DNA from: Rhizobium sp. Root1212
GTDB taxonomy: Bacteria > Pseudomonadota > Alphaproteobacteria > Rhizobiales > Rhizobiaceae
Length of the DNA: 64,000 nucleotides
Reading direction: 5' to 3'
Assembly (NCBI RefSeq): GCF_001424985.1
Contig: NZ_LMDA01000003.1
Span: 56,960 to 120,959, forward strand
The stretch's first letter is position 1. Each line of letters opens with the position of its first letter. Both the position numbers and the translations under genes were made by a program. Positions 35,158-44,598 of this stretch are shown here, piece after piece. A model generated the notes under the pieces. It was not told the DNA's origin, made no database searches, and saw nothing but the letters and a program-made list of their open reading frames with translations.

Positions 35158-36096
35158 TTACTCAATATTTATCTTTTGCCGCGCCAGCCGCCGCTCGCGC
35201 CAGATCATGTAGAGACCCGACGCGACGATGATGGCGATGCCGAGCCATTTCGAGGCCGTCGGAAAATCGTCGAAGATCAAATAGCCGAGCGCCGTCGCCG
35301 AGATGATCTCGAAATAGTGGAACGGGGCAAGGATCGAGACCGGCGCCGCCTGGAACGCCTTGACGACGAGCAAGTGTCCATATCCCGAGAGCGTGCCAAG
35401 CACGACCACCAGCACCCAGCCAAGACCGGTGTTCGGCAGCGATGGTGTGAAGTCGACCGAGCCAATGCCGTGACCGACCACGATCGCGCCGATCATGAAC
35501 AACGTCCCGCCGATGCCGGCGATGGTCTGCATGACCAGCGGCGGGTCGGCATCGCCGAGCGCGCGGTTCATCAGCAAATAGCAGGCGAACAGGAAGGCGC
35601 AGCCGATCGGCAGCAGCGAAGTCAGGCCGAACAGCTCGAAGCTCGGCTGAATGACGATCATCGCGCCGCCGAAGCCGACAACGATCGCCAGCCACCGCCG
35701 CCAGCCGACCTTTTCCCGAAGGATGACAGCCGAAAGGCAGGTGAGGATGAAGGGTTCGACGAAATAGATCGCGAATACATCCGCCAGCGGCATGTATTTG
35801 ACCGAAACGAAGAACAGAAGCGCCGCCCCCGCCAGGAGCACGCCGCGCAAAAGGTTGAAGCCGAGCCGCTTGGCCTTCAGTGCCTTCAGTCCGCCCTGCG
35901 CCAGGAGCAGCGGCAGCGTCGAGACGAGTTGAAAGAAGAAGCGATAGAACGTCACCTGCCCCGGCGACATACCCTGATAGACGGCCATGTATTTGGCGAT
36001 CGCATCCATGCCCGGCAGGATGATCATGGCAAAGAGCATGATCGCCAGACCTTGGAGGACCGTCGTTTGGGTGGCGGTGGATGGGGAGGTATTCAC
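35158..36096 (-). CDS. EamA (DMT superfamily) transporter
   Basis: A 312-residue inner-membrane protein with ten predicted transmembrane helices in two EamA repeats: residues ~12-145 (LQGLAIMLFAMIILPGMDAIAK ..., read in parts) and ~160-300. The conserved Pro/Gly turns and the AILRE-like loop (SAVILREKVGWRRW) between helices 4 and 5 are present. Such carriers export metabolites or amino acids; the substrate is unknown. I chose GTG 36096 (VNTSPS) over longer frames because it places the first helix at the usual distance. Confidence 0.85.
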   Translation of the reverse strand: MNTSPSTATQTTVLQGLAIMLFAMIILPGMDAIAKYMAVYQGMSPGQVTFYRFFFQLVSTLPLLLAQGGLKALKAKRLGFNLLRGVLLAGAALLFFVSVKYMPLADVFAIYFVEPFILTCLSAVILREKVGWRRWLAIVVGFGGAMIVIQPSFELFGLTSLLPIGCAFLFACYLLMNRALGDADPPLVMQTIAGIGGTLFMIGAIVVGHGIGSVDFTPSLPNTGLGWVLVVVLGTLSGYGHLLVVKAFQAAPVSILAPFHYFEIISATALGYLIFDDFPTASKWLGIAIIVASGLYMIWRERRLARQKINIE

Positions 36097-36324
36097 TCTG
36101 ACATTTCCGATAAAAGACAGCAGCGACCTTATCGACTTCGGCCGCCGTTTCAACCGCACAGCCGCTTCGTGCCGCATATGAGCCGATGCTTTATCGGATG
36201 TCGGTGAAAGGCGCGTTTGGCGGATGATTTGCCGCTCGCGGCCATTTCCCTGCCCGATCGGCCTCTGTAGATTGCGGGAGGAAATATCCGTTCCGTTCAT
36301 ACCCGGCTGACAGAGGAGATACCG

Positions 36325-36723
36325 ATGCGCCTATCGACGGAAACCGCCCTGTCCATGCTGCGCCGCCCGCAGGACAACGACACGCTGGGCGGCCGCATCT
36401 GGCGTGCCCGCGACGCTCTCGGCATGACGGCGCGCGATCTGGCCGACCGGCTCGGCGTGCATATCGACACCGTCTCCGCATGGGAGCGCGACCGCTCGGA
36501 GCCCCGCACCAGTCGCCTGTTCATGCTGGCCGGCGTGCTTGGCGTTACCCCTGCCTGGCTGATCGCGGGCCTCGGCGAGGCACCGAAGGATGAGATTTCG
36601 AATTCCGTCTCGGGGCAACTCCTGGCACGGCTGGCGGACGTTCGAGCGCTGCACGAACAGACCGGCAAGGCGATTGCAGCTCTTGAGGCGGAAATCGCGC
36701 GGGTCGTCAGGGACCTGCGCTGA
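36325..36723 (+). CDS. XRE-family HTH regulator with C-terminal helix
   Basis: A 132-residue regulator. The HTH_3 domain covers about residues 24-85: LGGRIWRARDALGMTARDLADRLGV is helix 1-2, HIDTVSAWERDRSEPRTSRL the recognition part, and VTPAWLIAGLGE the end. A ~35-residue C-terminal helix (LLARLADVRALHEQTGKAIAALEAEI) could mediate oligomerisation. It is divergent from the EamA gene, with 228 bp between start codons. It stands 94 bp upstream of frmA on the same strand; whether it regulates formaldehyde detoxification is untested. Confidence 0.85.
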   Translation: MRLSTETALSMLRRPQDNDTLGGRIWRARDALGMTARDLADRLGVHIDTVSAWERDRSEPRTSRLFMLAGVLGVTPAWLIAGLGEAPKDEISNSVSGQLLARLADVRALHEQTGKAIAALEAEIARVVRDLR

Positions 36724-36817
36724 CGTCTCCCTGTTCATTGCCGCATATCGGGCTTGAGCGCGACGCGCCGGTCTGCGATTGTGAATAAAAATCATTGCCA
36801 TAAAAAGGAGAACACCC

Positions 36818-37945
<1,128 letters not shown>

Positions 37946-37997
37946 GCGGTATCCGCTTGACGCAACGTGAGGGAACGCGCATCGCTTTCCCGAACGG

Positions 37998-38026
37998 AAC
38001 GCCGCATTCGGCAAGAATGCGGCGTT
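37998..38026 (+). terminator. 12-bp hairpin after frmA
   Basis: AACGCCGCATTC/GAATGCGGCGTT with a GGCAA loop and a short TTT, between frmA and the next gene. It is likely a partial terminator that lowers downstream expression, or an mRNA stabiliser. Confidence 0.5.
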
Positions 38027-38045
38027 TGCCATTGAAGGACAGGAT

Positions 38046-38525
38046 ATGCTGCCACGCCGCCTTGCCATTTCGGTTCTCTTCGCCTTGAGCCCGTCGCTGG
38101 TCTTGGCCGATCCGGTCGGCAGCTACGATGTCACCGGGGTCAATCCCGACAGCGGTGACGAATACTCCGGCACCGTCGCTGTCACCCGCAACGGCACCAC
38201 CTATTCCGTCACCTGGACGATCGCCGGTGTCGCATCCTACGGCGTCGGCCTTGGCGGCAAGCGTTCGGGCGGCAGCTCCACCCGCCCCGCAGCAGCCGAC
38301 GACGACACGCTGTCGATCGGCTACGGCAATGACGACGGTTTCGGCATTTCCCAATATGACCTGCAGCCGGACGGCAGCTGGAAGGGCAACTGGGCCTATG
38401 CCGGCGGCGGCATTTCGACGGAGGTCTGGACGCCCAAGGGCAGGACGCGCTCGCTGCCGACATCGCCGAAGAACCGCACCAGCGAAGCGATGAAGCCGAT
38501 CGGCAACGTCATCGCACGCCCCTGA
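38046..38525 (+). CDS. Exported hypothetical protein in the frmA cluster
   Basis: A 159-residue secreted protein of unknown function. A signal peptide (LAISVLFALSPSLVLA, cleavage near residue 22) is followed by a beta-rich domain of repeated short strands (GSYDVTGVNPDSGDEYSGTVAV; TTYSVTWTIAGVASYGVGL, in parts; TLSIGYGNDDGF; GSWKGNWAYAGGG). The pattern resembles single-domain proteins annotated in Rhizobium only as hypothetical. It lies between frmA and the DUF188 gene on the same strand. Confidence 0.7.
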   Translation: MLPRRLAISVLFALSPSLVLADPVGSYDVTGVNPDSGDEYSGTVAVTRNGTTYSVTWTIAGVASYGVGLGGKRSGGSSTRPAAADDDTLSIGYGNDDGFGISQYDLQPDGSWKGNWAYAGGGISTEVWTPKGRTRSLPTSPKNRTSEAMKPIGNVIARP

Positions 38526-38540
38526 ACGGTGGATCGAACC

Positions 38541-39008
38541 ATGAGCGACGCCCCCCACGAAAACACCATCTATGTCGATGCCGACGCTTGCCCGGTGAAG
38601 CCGGAAATCCTGAAGGTCGCCGAGCGCCACGGATTGCCCGTGGTTTTCGTCGCCAATTCGGGCCTGCGTCCGTCCCGCGATCCGATGGTGCGCAATGTCA
38701 TCGTTTCGGCCGGCTTCGACGCGGCCGACGACTGGATCGCCGAGCATGCGCGCGAAGGCGACATCGTCGTGACCGCCGATGTGCCGCTGGCAGGGCGCTG
38801 TGTCGCGGCCGGCGCCGAGGTGACCGGCCCGACCGGCCGCGTCTTCGACAAAAGCAATATCGGCATGGCAACGGCTATGCGCGATCTTGGCGCCCATCTG
38901 CGCGAAACCGGCGAAAGCAAGGGCTACAACGCCGCCTTTTCGCCGCGCGACCGCTCCGCCTTCCTCGAAGCGCTCGACCGGCTCTGCCGCCGCGTCAAGC
39001 GCAGTTAG
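38541..39008 (+). CDS. YaiI/YqxD family protein (DUF188)
   Basis: A 155-residue protein of the UPF0178/DUF188 family with a PIN/FEN-like nuclease-type fold. Hallmarks are IYVDADACPVKPEI (about residues 11-24), the VFVANSGLRPSRDP strand, ADDWIAEHAREGDIVVTADVPLA, read in parts, and KGYNAAFSPRDRSAF. The acidic residues match possible metal sites, but activity is unproven for the family. ATG 38541 is chosen; GTG 38529 is an upstream alternative. It ends 10 bp before the next gene and is cotranscribed with it. Confidence 0.88.
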   Translation: MSDAPHENTIYVDADACPVKPEILKVAERHGLPVVFVANSGLRPSRDPMVRNVIVSAGFDAADDWIAEHAREGDIVVTADVPLAGRCVAAGAEVTGPTGRVFDKSNIGMATAMRDLGAHLRETGESKGYNAAFSPRDRSAFLEALDRLCRRVKRS

Positions 39009-39018
39009 GAGAAGCCGG

Positions 39019-39678
39019 GTGGCCAAGGGCGACAGCAAACTTTCCTTCCGCCGGCACATGCCTTTTTATGCGGCCGTGGCCGTCTCGGTGCTGCTCTTGC
39101 CGTTCATCTTCGTGGTCGAGCCGAAGCTGGTGCTGACAGGCACATCGGTCGCCTTCTATCTCGTCTATCTGGTGCTGACCGGCATACGGCTTCCGAGGCT
39201 GACGGCGACCTACCTGAAGGAACATGCGGCCGCCACCGACGAACCGGCGACGCTGGTTTTTGCCGCGACATTCGCAACCGTCGTCATTTCCATCGCCGGA
39301 CTGTTCATGGCGCTGCATGACAAGGAAGGGCGTGCTCTCGCCCTCATGGCGCTTGCCTTTCTCGCCGTCACGCTCGGCTGGCTGACGATCCACATGATGG
39401 CCGCAGTGCATTACGCCCATCGCTACTGGAGCCCCGCTGACGGCACAGGGCCGGACGGCGACCATGCCGGCGGTCTCGATTTTCCCGGCGATATCGAGCC
39501 CGGCATCTACGATTTTCTCTATTTTTCCTTCGTCATCGGCATGACCGGCCAGACATCGGATGTCGCGGTCACCACGACCGACATGCGCAAGCTCACGCTC
39601 TTGCACTCCATCGTTTCCTTCTTCTTCAACACGACGCTGGTCGCGGCGGCGGTCAATGCCGCCGTATCGCTGGCCTAG
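39019..39678 (+). CDS. DUF1345 family membrane protein
   Basis: A 219-residue integral membrane protein with about six transmembrane segments (around 14-34, 36-56, 80-100, 108-128, 165-185 and 195-217). The family hallmarks are the loop MMAAVHYAHRYW and the FPGDIEPGIYDFLYFSFVIGMTGQTSDV region, which resembles the selectivity-filter part of potassium channels (GMTGQTSD). Function is unknown. Start GTG 39019 has a GGAG site upstream. It lies directly before fghA. Confidence 0.85.
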   Translation: MAKGDSKLSFRRHMPFYAAVAVSVLLLPFIFVVEPKLVLTGTSVAFYLVYLVLTGIRLPRLTATYLKEHAAATDEPATLVFAATFATVVISIAGLFMALHDKEGRALALMALAFLAVTLGWLTIHMMAAVHYAHRYWSPADGTGPDGDHAGGLDFPGDIEPGIYDFLYFSFVIGMTGQTSDVAVTTTDMRKLTLLHSIVSFFFNTTLVAAAVNAAVSLA

Positions 39679-39700
39679 AGCCTATCAGGGAGCCTAATCC

Positions 39701-40534
39701 ATGAAAGTCCTTTCCCAGAATACCGCCTTCGGCGGCATGCAGGGCGTTTTCGCCCATGATTCGGAAGCCTGCGGCGGCGAGATGACCTTCGCCGTCTACG
39801 TGCCGCCGAAGGCGATCGCCGAACCCTGCCCCGTGCTCTGGTATCTTTCGGGGCTGACCTGCACCCACGCCAATGTGATGGAAAAGGGCGAATATCGCCG
39901 CATGGCCGCCGAACTCGGCCTGGTCATCGTCTGCCCCGATACCAGCCCGCGCGGCAACGACGTTCCGGACGAACTGACCAACTGGCAGATGGGCAAGGGC
40001 GCTGGCTTCTATCTCGACGCCACCCAGACGCCATGGTCGGAAAACTACCGGATGTACACCTACATCACCGAGGAACTGCCGGCCTTCATCGCCCCGCATT
40101 TCCGCATCGACATGAGCCGCCAGGGCATCTTCGGCCACTCCATGGGCGGACACGGCGCCATTACCATCGCGCTGAAACATCCCGACCGCTTCAAGAGTTG
40201 CTCGGCCTTCGCCCCGATCGTCGAGCCTTCGACTGCCGACTGGTCGGTCGGCGCGTTCGAAAAATATCTCGGCGATGACCGGGCCGCATGGCGGCAATAC
40301 GATGCCTGCGCGCTGGTGAAGGATGGCGCGCGCTTCCCGGAATTCCTGATCGACCAGGGCAAGGCCGACAGCTTCCTTGAAAACGGCCTGCGCCCGTGGC
40401 TGTTCGAGGAGGCGATCAAGGGGACCGATATCGGCCTGACGCTGCGCATGCACGAGCGCTACGATCACTCGTATTATTTCATCTCCACCTTCATGGACGA
40501 TCACCTGAAGTGGCATGCGGAGCGGCTGGCGTAA
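39701..40534 (+). CDS. fghA: S-formylglutathione hydrolase
   Basis: A 277-residue serine esterase that releases formate and glutathione from S-formylglutathione, the step after FrmA. The nucleophile elbow is GHSMGGHGA (Ser near 148), with catalytic Asp and His in the C-terminal part (KADSFLE and RYDHSYYF). MTFAVYVPP and WYLSGLTCTHANVM are characteristic N-terminal segments. It closes the frmA cluster; a long palindrome lies just after it. Confidence 0.95.
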   Translation: MKVLSQNTAFGGMQGVFAHDSEACGGEMTFAVYVPPKAIAEPCPVLWYLSGLTCTHANVMEKGEYRRMAAELGLVIVCPDTSPRGNDVPDELTNWQMGKGAGFYLDATQTPWSENYRMYTYITEELPAFIAPHFRIDMSRQGIFGHSMGGHGAITIALKHPDRFKSCSAFAPIVEPSTADWSVGAFEKYLGDDRAAWRQYDACALVKDGARFPEFLIDQGKADSFLENGLRPWLFEEAIKGTDIGLTLRMHERYDHSYYFISTFMDDHLKWHAERLA

Positions 40535-40542
40535 GAAGCCGT

Positions 40543-40573
40543 TTTCCCTTCTCCCCGCCGGGGAGAAGGGAAA
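40543..40573. repeat. 14-bp palindrome between convergent genes
   Basis: TTTCCCTTCTCCCC/GGGGAGAAGGGAAA with GCC in the loop, between fghA and the DUF1883 gene. This CCCTTCTCCCC-type inverted repeat is a frequent intergenic element in rhizobia and may act as a bidirectional 3' end. Confidence 0.6.
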
Positions 40574-40580
40574 TATTCCG

Positions 40581-40889
40581 TCAGGAAGCCGACTGAAACC
40601 TCGGCGCAGGCACCGTCTCGATGATGCGGATGCTCGATTCCGCGTGACCATGATGGCCTTCCATGTCGACGACGACATGCCAGTGGCCGGCCTGCGGAAT
40701 GGTGAGCTTGATCGGCGATTTCTTCGCCACGCCGCCGATGAACTGGTGTTTCATCGCCTGCTTGTAGGCGGCGAAATTCGGCGCGGTCATCAACCGGACA
40801 TTGGCGACAGCCGATAGCGTGATCTCGACCGTCAGGCCGGCACGCAGTTGCTTGAGATCGTAATGGGTAAATTTGATTGCGGGGCTCAT
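40581..40889 (-). CDS. DUF1883 domain protein
   Basis: A 102-residue protein of the DUF1883 family: FTHYDLKQLRAGLTVEITLS at the N-terminus, FAAYKQAMKHQFIGG and the VVVDMEGHHGHAESSI region. In other bacteria this domain precedes TIR domains, but here it stands alone. It is a beta-rich cytoplasmic protein of unknown function. It is convergent with fghA, and its start at 40889 is 132 bp from the divergent crcB start. Confidence 0.8.
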   Translation of the reverse strand: MSPAIKFTHYDLKQLRAGLTVEITLSAVANVRLMTAPNFAAYKQAMKHQFIGGVAKKSPIKLTIPQAGHWHVVVDMEGHHGHAESSIRIIETVPAPRFQSAS

Positions 40890-41021
40890 GGCAGCATAAC
40901 CGGAGGAAGCGTTATCCGGTGTATATAAGCATTCAAATATTAAGCCCGGATTATTCCCAGGCCCTTTGGATAAAACCGCCTACGCTTTTCAACAGCGGCA
41001 AGATGCGCTAGTGCCAAGCCC

Positions 41022-41399
41022 ATGACCCATCTTTTCCTCGTCGCGCTCGGTGGTGCCATCGGCTCCGTGCTTCGTTATCTCGTCGGTCTCGGCACGCTGC
41101 GCAGTTTCGGCCCCGCCTTCCCCTGGGGCACGCTCACCGTCAATATCACCGGCTCTTTCCTCATCGGCTTCATGTCCGAAGCGATCATGCGGAAATTCGG
41201 CGGCTCGCCGGAGATGCGCGTGTTCCTGATTACCGGCATTCTCGGCGGCTATACGACCTTCTCCTCCTTCTCGCTCGATGCGATTGCGCTGCTCGAACGC
41301 GGCGAAACGATGCCGGCGATGCTTTATGTCGGTTCCAGTGTCATTCTTTCCGGCCTCGCCGTGGTCGCCGGGCTGGCCCTTATGCGCGCAATGGTCTAA
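41022..41399 (+). CDS. crcB: Fluoride efflux channel CrcB/Fluc
   Basis: A 125-residue, four-helix membrane protein of the Fluc family, working as a dual-topology dimer that exports fluoride. Landmarks: GGAIGSVLRYLVG (helix 1), TVNITGSFLIGF with the conserved Asn (helix 2), and GILGGYTTFSSFSLD with the Phe-box and the central sodium-site GGYTTFS (helix 3). I looked for a fluoride riboswitch in the 132 bp upstream and did not find its conserved core. The rluC-type gene follows at 117 bp. Confidence 0.92.
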   Translation: MTHLFLVALGGAIGSVLRYLVGLGTLRSFGPAFPWGTLTVNITGSFLIGFMSEAIMRKFGGSPEMRVFLITGILGGYTTFSSFSLDAIALLERGETMPAMLYVGSSVILSGLAVVAGLALMRAMV

Positions 41400-41515
41400 A
41401 GCGTGCCTGTCTGCAGCCCCAAGCGCTGCACGTGGCGACATACAGAAAAAGCCCTTTTCTTCAGGCGATCCGGCATCGCATGATGGGCGCGTGGTAGCGA
41501 AGGCGGATTAAGCGG

Positions 41516-42502
41516 ATGGCAGGTATCGAACACAGGCAGGTGGAAGCCGATGAAACGGGCATGCGGCTCGATCGCTGGTTCAAGGTGCATTATCCCGGCC
41601 TCGGCTTCGGCGCGCTGCAAAAGCTCCTGCGCTCCGGTCAGGTCCGCGTCGATGGCGGCAGGGTGAAATCCGATACCCGCGTACAGCCCGGCCAGGTCAT
41701 CCGCATCCCTCCCATGGAGGTCGATGCCAAGAAGACCGGGCCGATCGCCGGCCGCGACTTGCGCAACTCCTCAGATCATGAGCTGCTGTCGCGCATGCTG
41801 CTGCATGAGGATGCCAAGGTCATCGTGCTCAACAAGCCGGCGGGCATCGCCGTGCAGGGCGGCTCCGGCGTCAACCGCCATATCGACCAGATGCTCGAGG
41901 CCTGGACCAGCCCCAAAGGCGAAAAGCCGCGCCTCGTCCACCGTCTCGACCGCGATACCTCCGGCGTGCTCGTCATCGCCCGCACCCGCGGCGCCGCGCA
42001 AAAACTGACGGCCGCCTTCCGCGAGCGCGACACCAAGAAGACCTACTGGTCGCTGGTGAAAGGCGTTCCGCGCAAGCGCGAGGACAAGATCTCCACCTGG
42101 CTGGTGAAAGAACAGACGCCGGACGGCGACCGCATGCGCATCGCCAAACATGGTGACGATGGCGCCGATCACGCGATTTCCTATTACCGCATCATCGAGC
42201 AGGCCGGCCAGAATTTCGCCTGGCTGGAGATGGAGCCCTACACCGGCCGCACCCATCAGCTGCGCGTCCACGCCGCCCATATCGGCCACCCGATCCTCGG
42301 CGATCCCAAATATTTCGAGGCAGAGCCCAGCTGGAATTTTCCGGGCGGTGTCCAGAACCGGCTGCACCTCCATGCCCGCCACATCGATATCCCGCACCCG
42401 GATGGTGGCCGCCTGAAGATCACCGCACCGATGCCGCAGCATATGGTCCAGACCTGGAACCTCTTCGGCTTCGATATGAACAGCGCCGGGGAAGACGACT
42501 GA
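41516..42502 (+). CDS. rluC: RluC-type 23S rRNA pseudouridine synthase
   Basis: A 328-residue enzyme isomerising specific uridines in 23S rRNA. An S4-like RNA-binding domain (about 12-75, MRLDRWFKVHYPGLGFGALQKLL, in parts) is followed by the catalytic domain with HRLDRDTSGVLVIAR (catalytic Asp near residue 146) and the GRTHQLRVHAAHIGHPILGD box. Whether it is RluC or RluD specificity cannot be decided here. The TGA overlaps the ATG of the HAD gene (TGATG at 42500-42504), so they are translationally coupled. Confidence 0.9.
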   Translation: MAGIEHRQVEADETGMRLDRWFKVHYPGLGFGALQKLLRSGQVRVDGGRVKSDTRVQPGQVIRIPPMEVDAKKTGPIAGRDLRNSSDHELLSRMLLHEDAKVIVLNKPAGIAVQGGSGVNRHIDQMLEAWTSPKGEKPRLVHRLDRDTSGVLVIARTRGAAQKLTAAFRERDTKKTYWSLVKGVPRKREDKISTWLVKEQTPDGDRMRIAKHGDDGADHAISYYRIIEQAGQNFAWLEMEPYTGRTHQLRVHAAHIGHPILGDPKYFEAEPSWNFPGGVQNRLHLHARHIDIPHPDGGRLKITAPMPQHMVQTWNLFGFDMNSAGEDD

Positions 42503-43167
42503 TGCAGCTCGTCCTCTTCGATTGCGACGGCACGCTGGTCGACAGCGCCGGGCTGATCCACGAGGTGATGTCCCGCACTTTCCGCGATTTCGCCCTGCCC
42601 TTGCCGCAGCTTGCCGATACCAAGGGCGTGATCGGCCTGACGCTCGACATCGCCATTGCCCGCATGCGCGGCCTGCCTCACGTCGACGACCAGTGCCTCG
42701 CCATGACGGCCCACTACAAGTCGCTTTTTGCCGGCGTGCGGGCCGAACCGGGCTTCGAGGAGCCGCTTTTTCCGGGCATCGCCGCGTTGATTTCGACGCT
42801 GTCGAAGCAGGACGACCTGATTCTGGGTGCCGTAACGGGAAAGTCGCGGCGCGGACTTCAAGCGATCTGCGCAAGCCATGGTTTCGAAAAGACTTTCTTC
42901 ACATCGCGCACTGCGGATGATTGCCCCTCGAAGCCGCATCCGGCCATGGTGACGGAATGCTGCGATGAAGCCGGAATCGACCCGGCCCGGACGATCGTCG
43001 TCGGTGACGCGATCTATGATATGCAGATGGCGAAAAGCGCCGGCGCGCGCGCCATCGGCGTCGCCTGGGGCTATGCCTCCGTGCCGGAGCTGATGGCCTC
43101 CGGTGCCGATTACGTCGCCCACGCGCCCGACGATATCTTGAAATGGATGGAGAACCGGCATGCCTGA
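42502..43167 (+). CDS. HAD-superfamily hydrolase (phosphoglycolate-phosphatase-like)
   Basis: A 221-residue HAD IA hydrolase. Motif I FDCDGTLVDS (Asp8, Asp10), motif II TGKSRRG (Thr near 113), motif III Lys in SKPHPAM and motif IV VGDAIYDMQMAK are complete, so phosphatase activity is expected. The cap domain is the helical C1 type. The substrate is not evident. The gene begins within the rluC stop and ends 8 bp into the ATP12 gene, a tightly packed three-gene unit. Confidence 0.9.
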   Translation: MQLVLFDCDGTLVDSAGLIHEVMSRTFRDFALPLPQLADTKGVIGLTLDIAIARMRGLPHVDDQCLAMTAHYKSLFAGVRAEPGFEEPLFPGIAALISTLSKQDDLILGAVTGKSRRGLQAICASHGFEKTFFTSRTADDCPSKPHPAMVTECCDEAGIDPARTIVVGDAIYDMQMAKSAGARAIGVAWGYASVPELMASGADYVAHAPDDILKWMENRHA

Positions 43168-43945
43168 TATCCGCGATGAACTGACCGGCGCGCTGAGCGA
43201 CCCCGATCCGGTGCGCCGCGCTCAGATACAGATGCTGAAGCCCCTGCCGAAGCGTTTCTACACGACCGTTACGATCGCTCCGGCCGAAAACGGCGGCTAT
43301 GCCGTGCTGCTCGACGGCCGCAACGTCCGCACCCCGGCAAAAGCGCCGCTCACCGTTCCGACCGCCGGTGTTGCCGAACTTCTCGTCGAGGAGTGGGAAG
43401 CGCAGAAAGAAGAAATCAATCCTGCCACCATGCCGGTGACGCGCCTCGCCAATACGGCGCTCGACGGCGTGGCCAAGGATATTCGCGGCGTCTTCGACGA
43501 CATCCTGAAATTTGCCGGAACGGACATGCTCTGCTACCGCGCTTCCGATCCCGAAGGCCTCGTCGCCCGCCAGACCGAACGCTGGGACCCGATCCTCGCC
43601 TGGGCTGCCAAAACGCTCGGCGCACGCTTCATCCTTGCCGAAGGCATCGTGCATCAGGAACAGCCGGCTGCGGCGATCAATGCCTATGCCGGGGCGCTGC
43701 GTTCCTATGCGACGCCGCTCGGCCTTGCCTGCCTGCACACAATCACCTCGCTCACCGGCTCCGCCTTGCTCGCCATCGCCTTTGCCGAAAAGCGGATTTC
43801 GGCGGAAGAAGCCTGGGAACTCGCCCATCTCGACGAGGACTGGCAGATCGAACATTGGGGCACCGACGAGGAAGCCTTCCAGCGCCGCGAACATCGCTGG
43901 CAGGACATGCTGGCGGCAACCCGGACGCTGGATGCCTTGCGCTGA
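43160..43945 (+). CDS. ATP12 family F1 ATPase assembly chaperone
   Basis: A 261-residue homologue of mitochondrial Atp12, which holds the alpha subunit of F1-ATPase before assembly. Identifiable parts are KRFYTTVTIAPAENGGYAVLLDGR, in parts, LLVEEWEAQKEEINPATMPVTRL, in parts, DMLCYRASDPEGLVARQ and the C-terminal AHLDEDWQIEHWGTDEEA. The family is confined to alphaproteobacteria and mitochondria. It overlaps the HAD gene by 8 bp and is followed by a bidirectional terminator. Confidence 0.92.
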   Translation: MPDIRDELTGALSDPDPVRRAQIQMLKPLPKRFYTTVTIAPAENGGYAVLLDGRNVRTPAKAPLTVPTAGVAELLVEEWEAQKEEINPATMPVTRLANTALDGVAKDIRGVFDDILKFAGTDMLCYRASDPEGLVARQTERWDPILAWAAKTLGARFILAEGIVHQEQPAAAINAYAGALRSYATPLGLACLHTITSLTGSALLAIAFAEKRISAEEAWELAHLDEDWQIEHWGTDEEAFQRREHRWQDMLAATRTLDALR

Positions 43946-43966
43946 CTGCAGCAAACCGCCCATAAA

Positions 43967-43993
43967 AAAAGCCGCGTTCATAACGCGGCTTTT
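43967..43993 (+). terminator. Bidirectional intrinsic terminator
   Basis: AAAGCCGCGTT/AACGCGGCTTT with a CAT loop, six T on the plus side and an A run on the other. It serves the ATP12 gene on the plus strand and could serve minus transcripts as well. Confidence 0.9.
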
Positions 43994-44030
43994 TTATTGG
44001 CACCCCCTGCCTCCTCACTCTCCGTCATCC

Positions 44031-44081
44031 TCGGCCTTAAGCCGAGAGGAGAGCCTGATAGATGCTCGGCTCAAGGCCCAG
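44031..44081. repeat. Rhizobial intergenic palindromes
   Basis: Two adjacent palindromes: CTCGGC/GCCGAG around CTTAA, and ATGCT-CGG/CC-CAGCAT around CTCAAGG. They share the TCAAG/CTTGA centre with those at 14270 and 21816. Confidence 0.5.
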
Positions 44082-44124
44082 CATGACGGAGGAGATTGAG
44101 ACAGCCGTAATTTCTCTTTTAGAA

Positions 44125-44439
44125 TCACGCCGTCATCTTAAGTCCGGCGATGCCGGCGATGATCAGCGCGATGCAGCCGAGACGGACTGCCGTCGCGGGT
44201 TCGGCGAAAAGGAAGATGCCGAGAATGACGGTGCCGACCGTACCGATACCGGTCCATATCGCATAAGCCGTCCCAAGCGGCAGGGTTCGCATGGCAATAC
44301 CGAGAAGCACGACGCTCGCTACCATGGAGGCGGCCGTCAACACCGTCGGCAACGGCTTGGTGAAGCCATCCGTATATTTGAGCCCGATCGCCCAACCGAT
44401 TTCGAGAAGTCCCGCAAGGAAAAGAATGGCCCAGGCCAT
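44125..44439 (-). CDS. gdx: Guanidinium exporter, SMR family (SugE/Gdx)
   Basis: A 104-residue small multidrug-resistance protein with four helices. The essential Glu13 in LLEIGWAIGLKYTDGF and the GTAYAIWTGIGTVGTVILG helix-3 signature match the SugE/Gdx branch, which exchanges guanidinium for protons, rather than EmrE. The assignment is reinforced by a guanidine-II riboswitch in its leader. The start at 44439 has a GGAG site. The gene is convergent with the rluC-HAD-ATP12 unit. Confidence 0.92.
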   Translation of the reverse strand: MAWAILFLAGLLEIGWAIGLKYTDGFTKPLPTVLTAASMVASVVLLGIAMRTLPLGTAYAIWTGIGTVGTVILGIFLFAEPATAVRLGCIALIIAGIAGLKMTA

Positions 44440-44459
44440 GATAAACTCCGTTCTAAGGA

Positions 44460-44516
44460 GCGAGGCCGTCCCCGCGGATGTTCAGCAGGAAAGTTCCCGC
44501 CGTGCAGCCGTCTGCA
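44460..44516 (-). ncRNA. Guanidine-II (mini-ykkC) riboswitch upstream of gdx
   Basis: On the minus strand two hairpins both have an ACGG tetraloop: TGCAG-ACGG-CTGCA (44503-44516) and GCGGGG-ACGG-CCTCGC (44460-44475, one G-U pair). Twin ACGR-loop stems are the definition of the guanidine-II class, in which the loops pair with each other on binding guanidinium. The second stem ends 20 bases before the gdx start and next to CTCC, which can mask the GGAG ribosome site, so translation control is expected. Confidence 0.88.
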
Positions 44517-44598
44517 TACACTTGTCATATGGCATTTCACTTGCCGCACAGCAAGATGCTCCACGGCATGGGAGCTATGGCGGCGGGGCATAGGCTGC

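Noticed and set aside
40890..41021. Fluoride riboswitch before crcB
   Set aside because: The conserved pseudoknot core is not visible in the 132 bp upstream.
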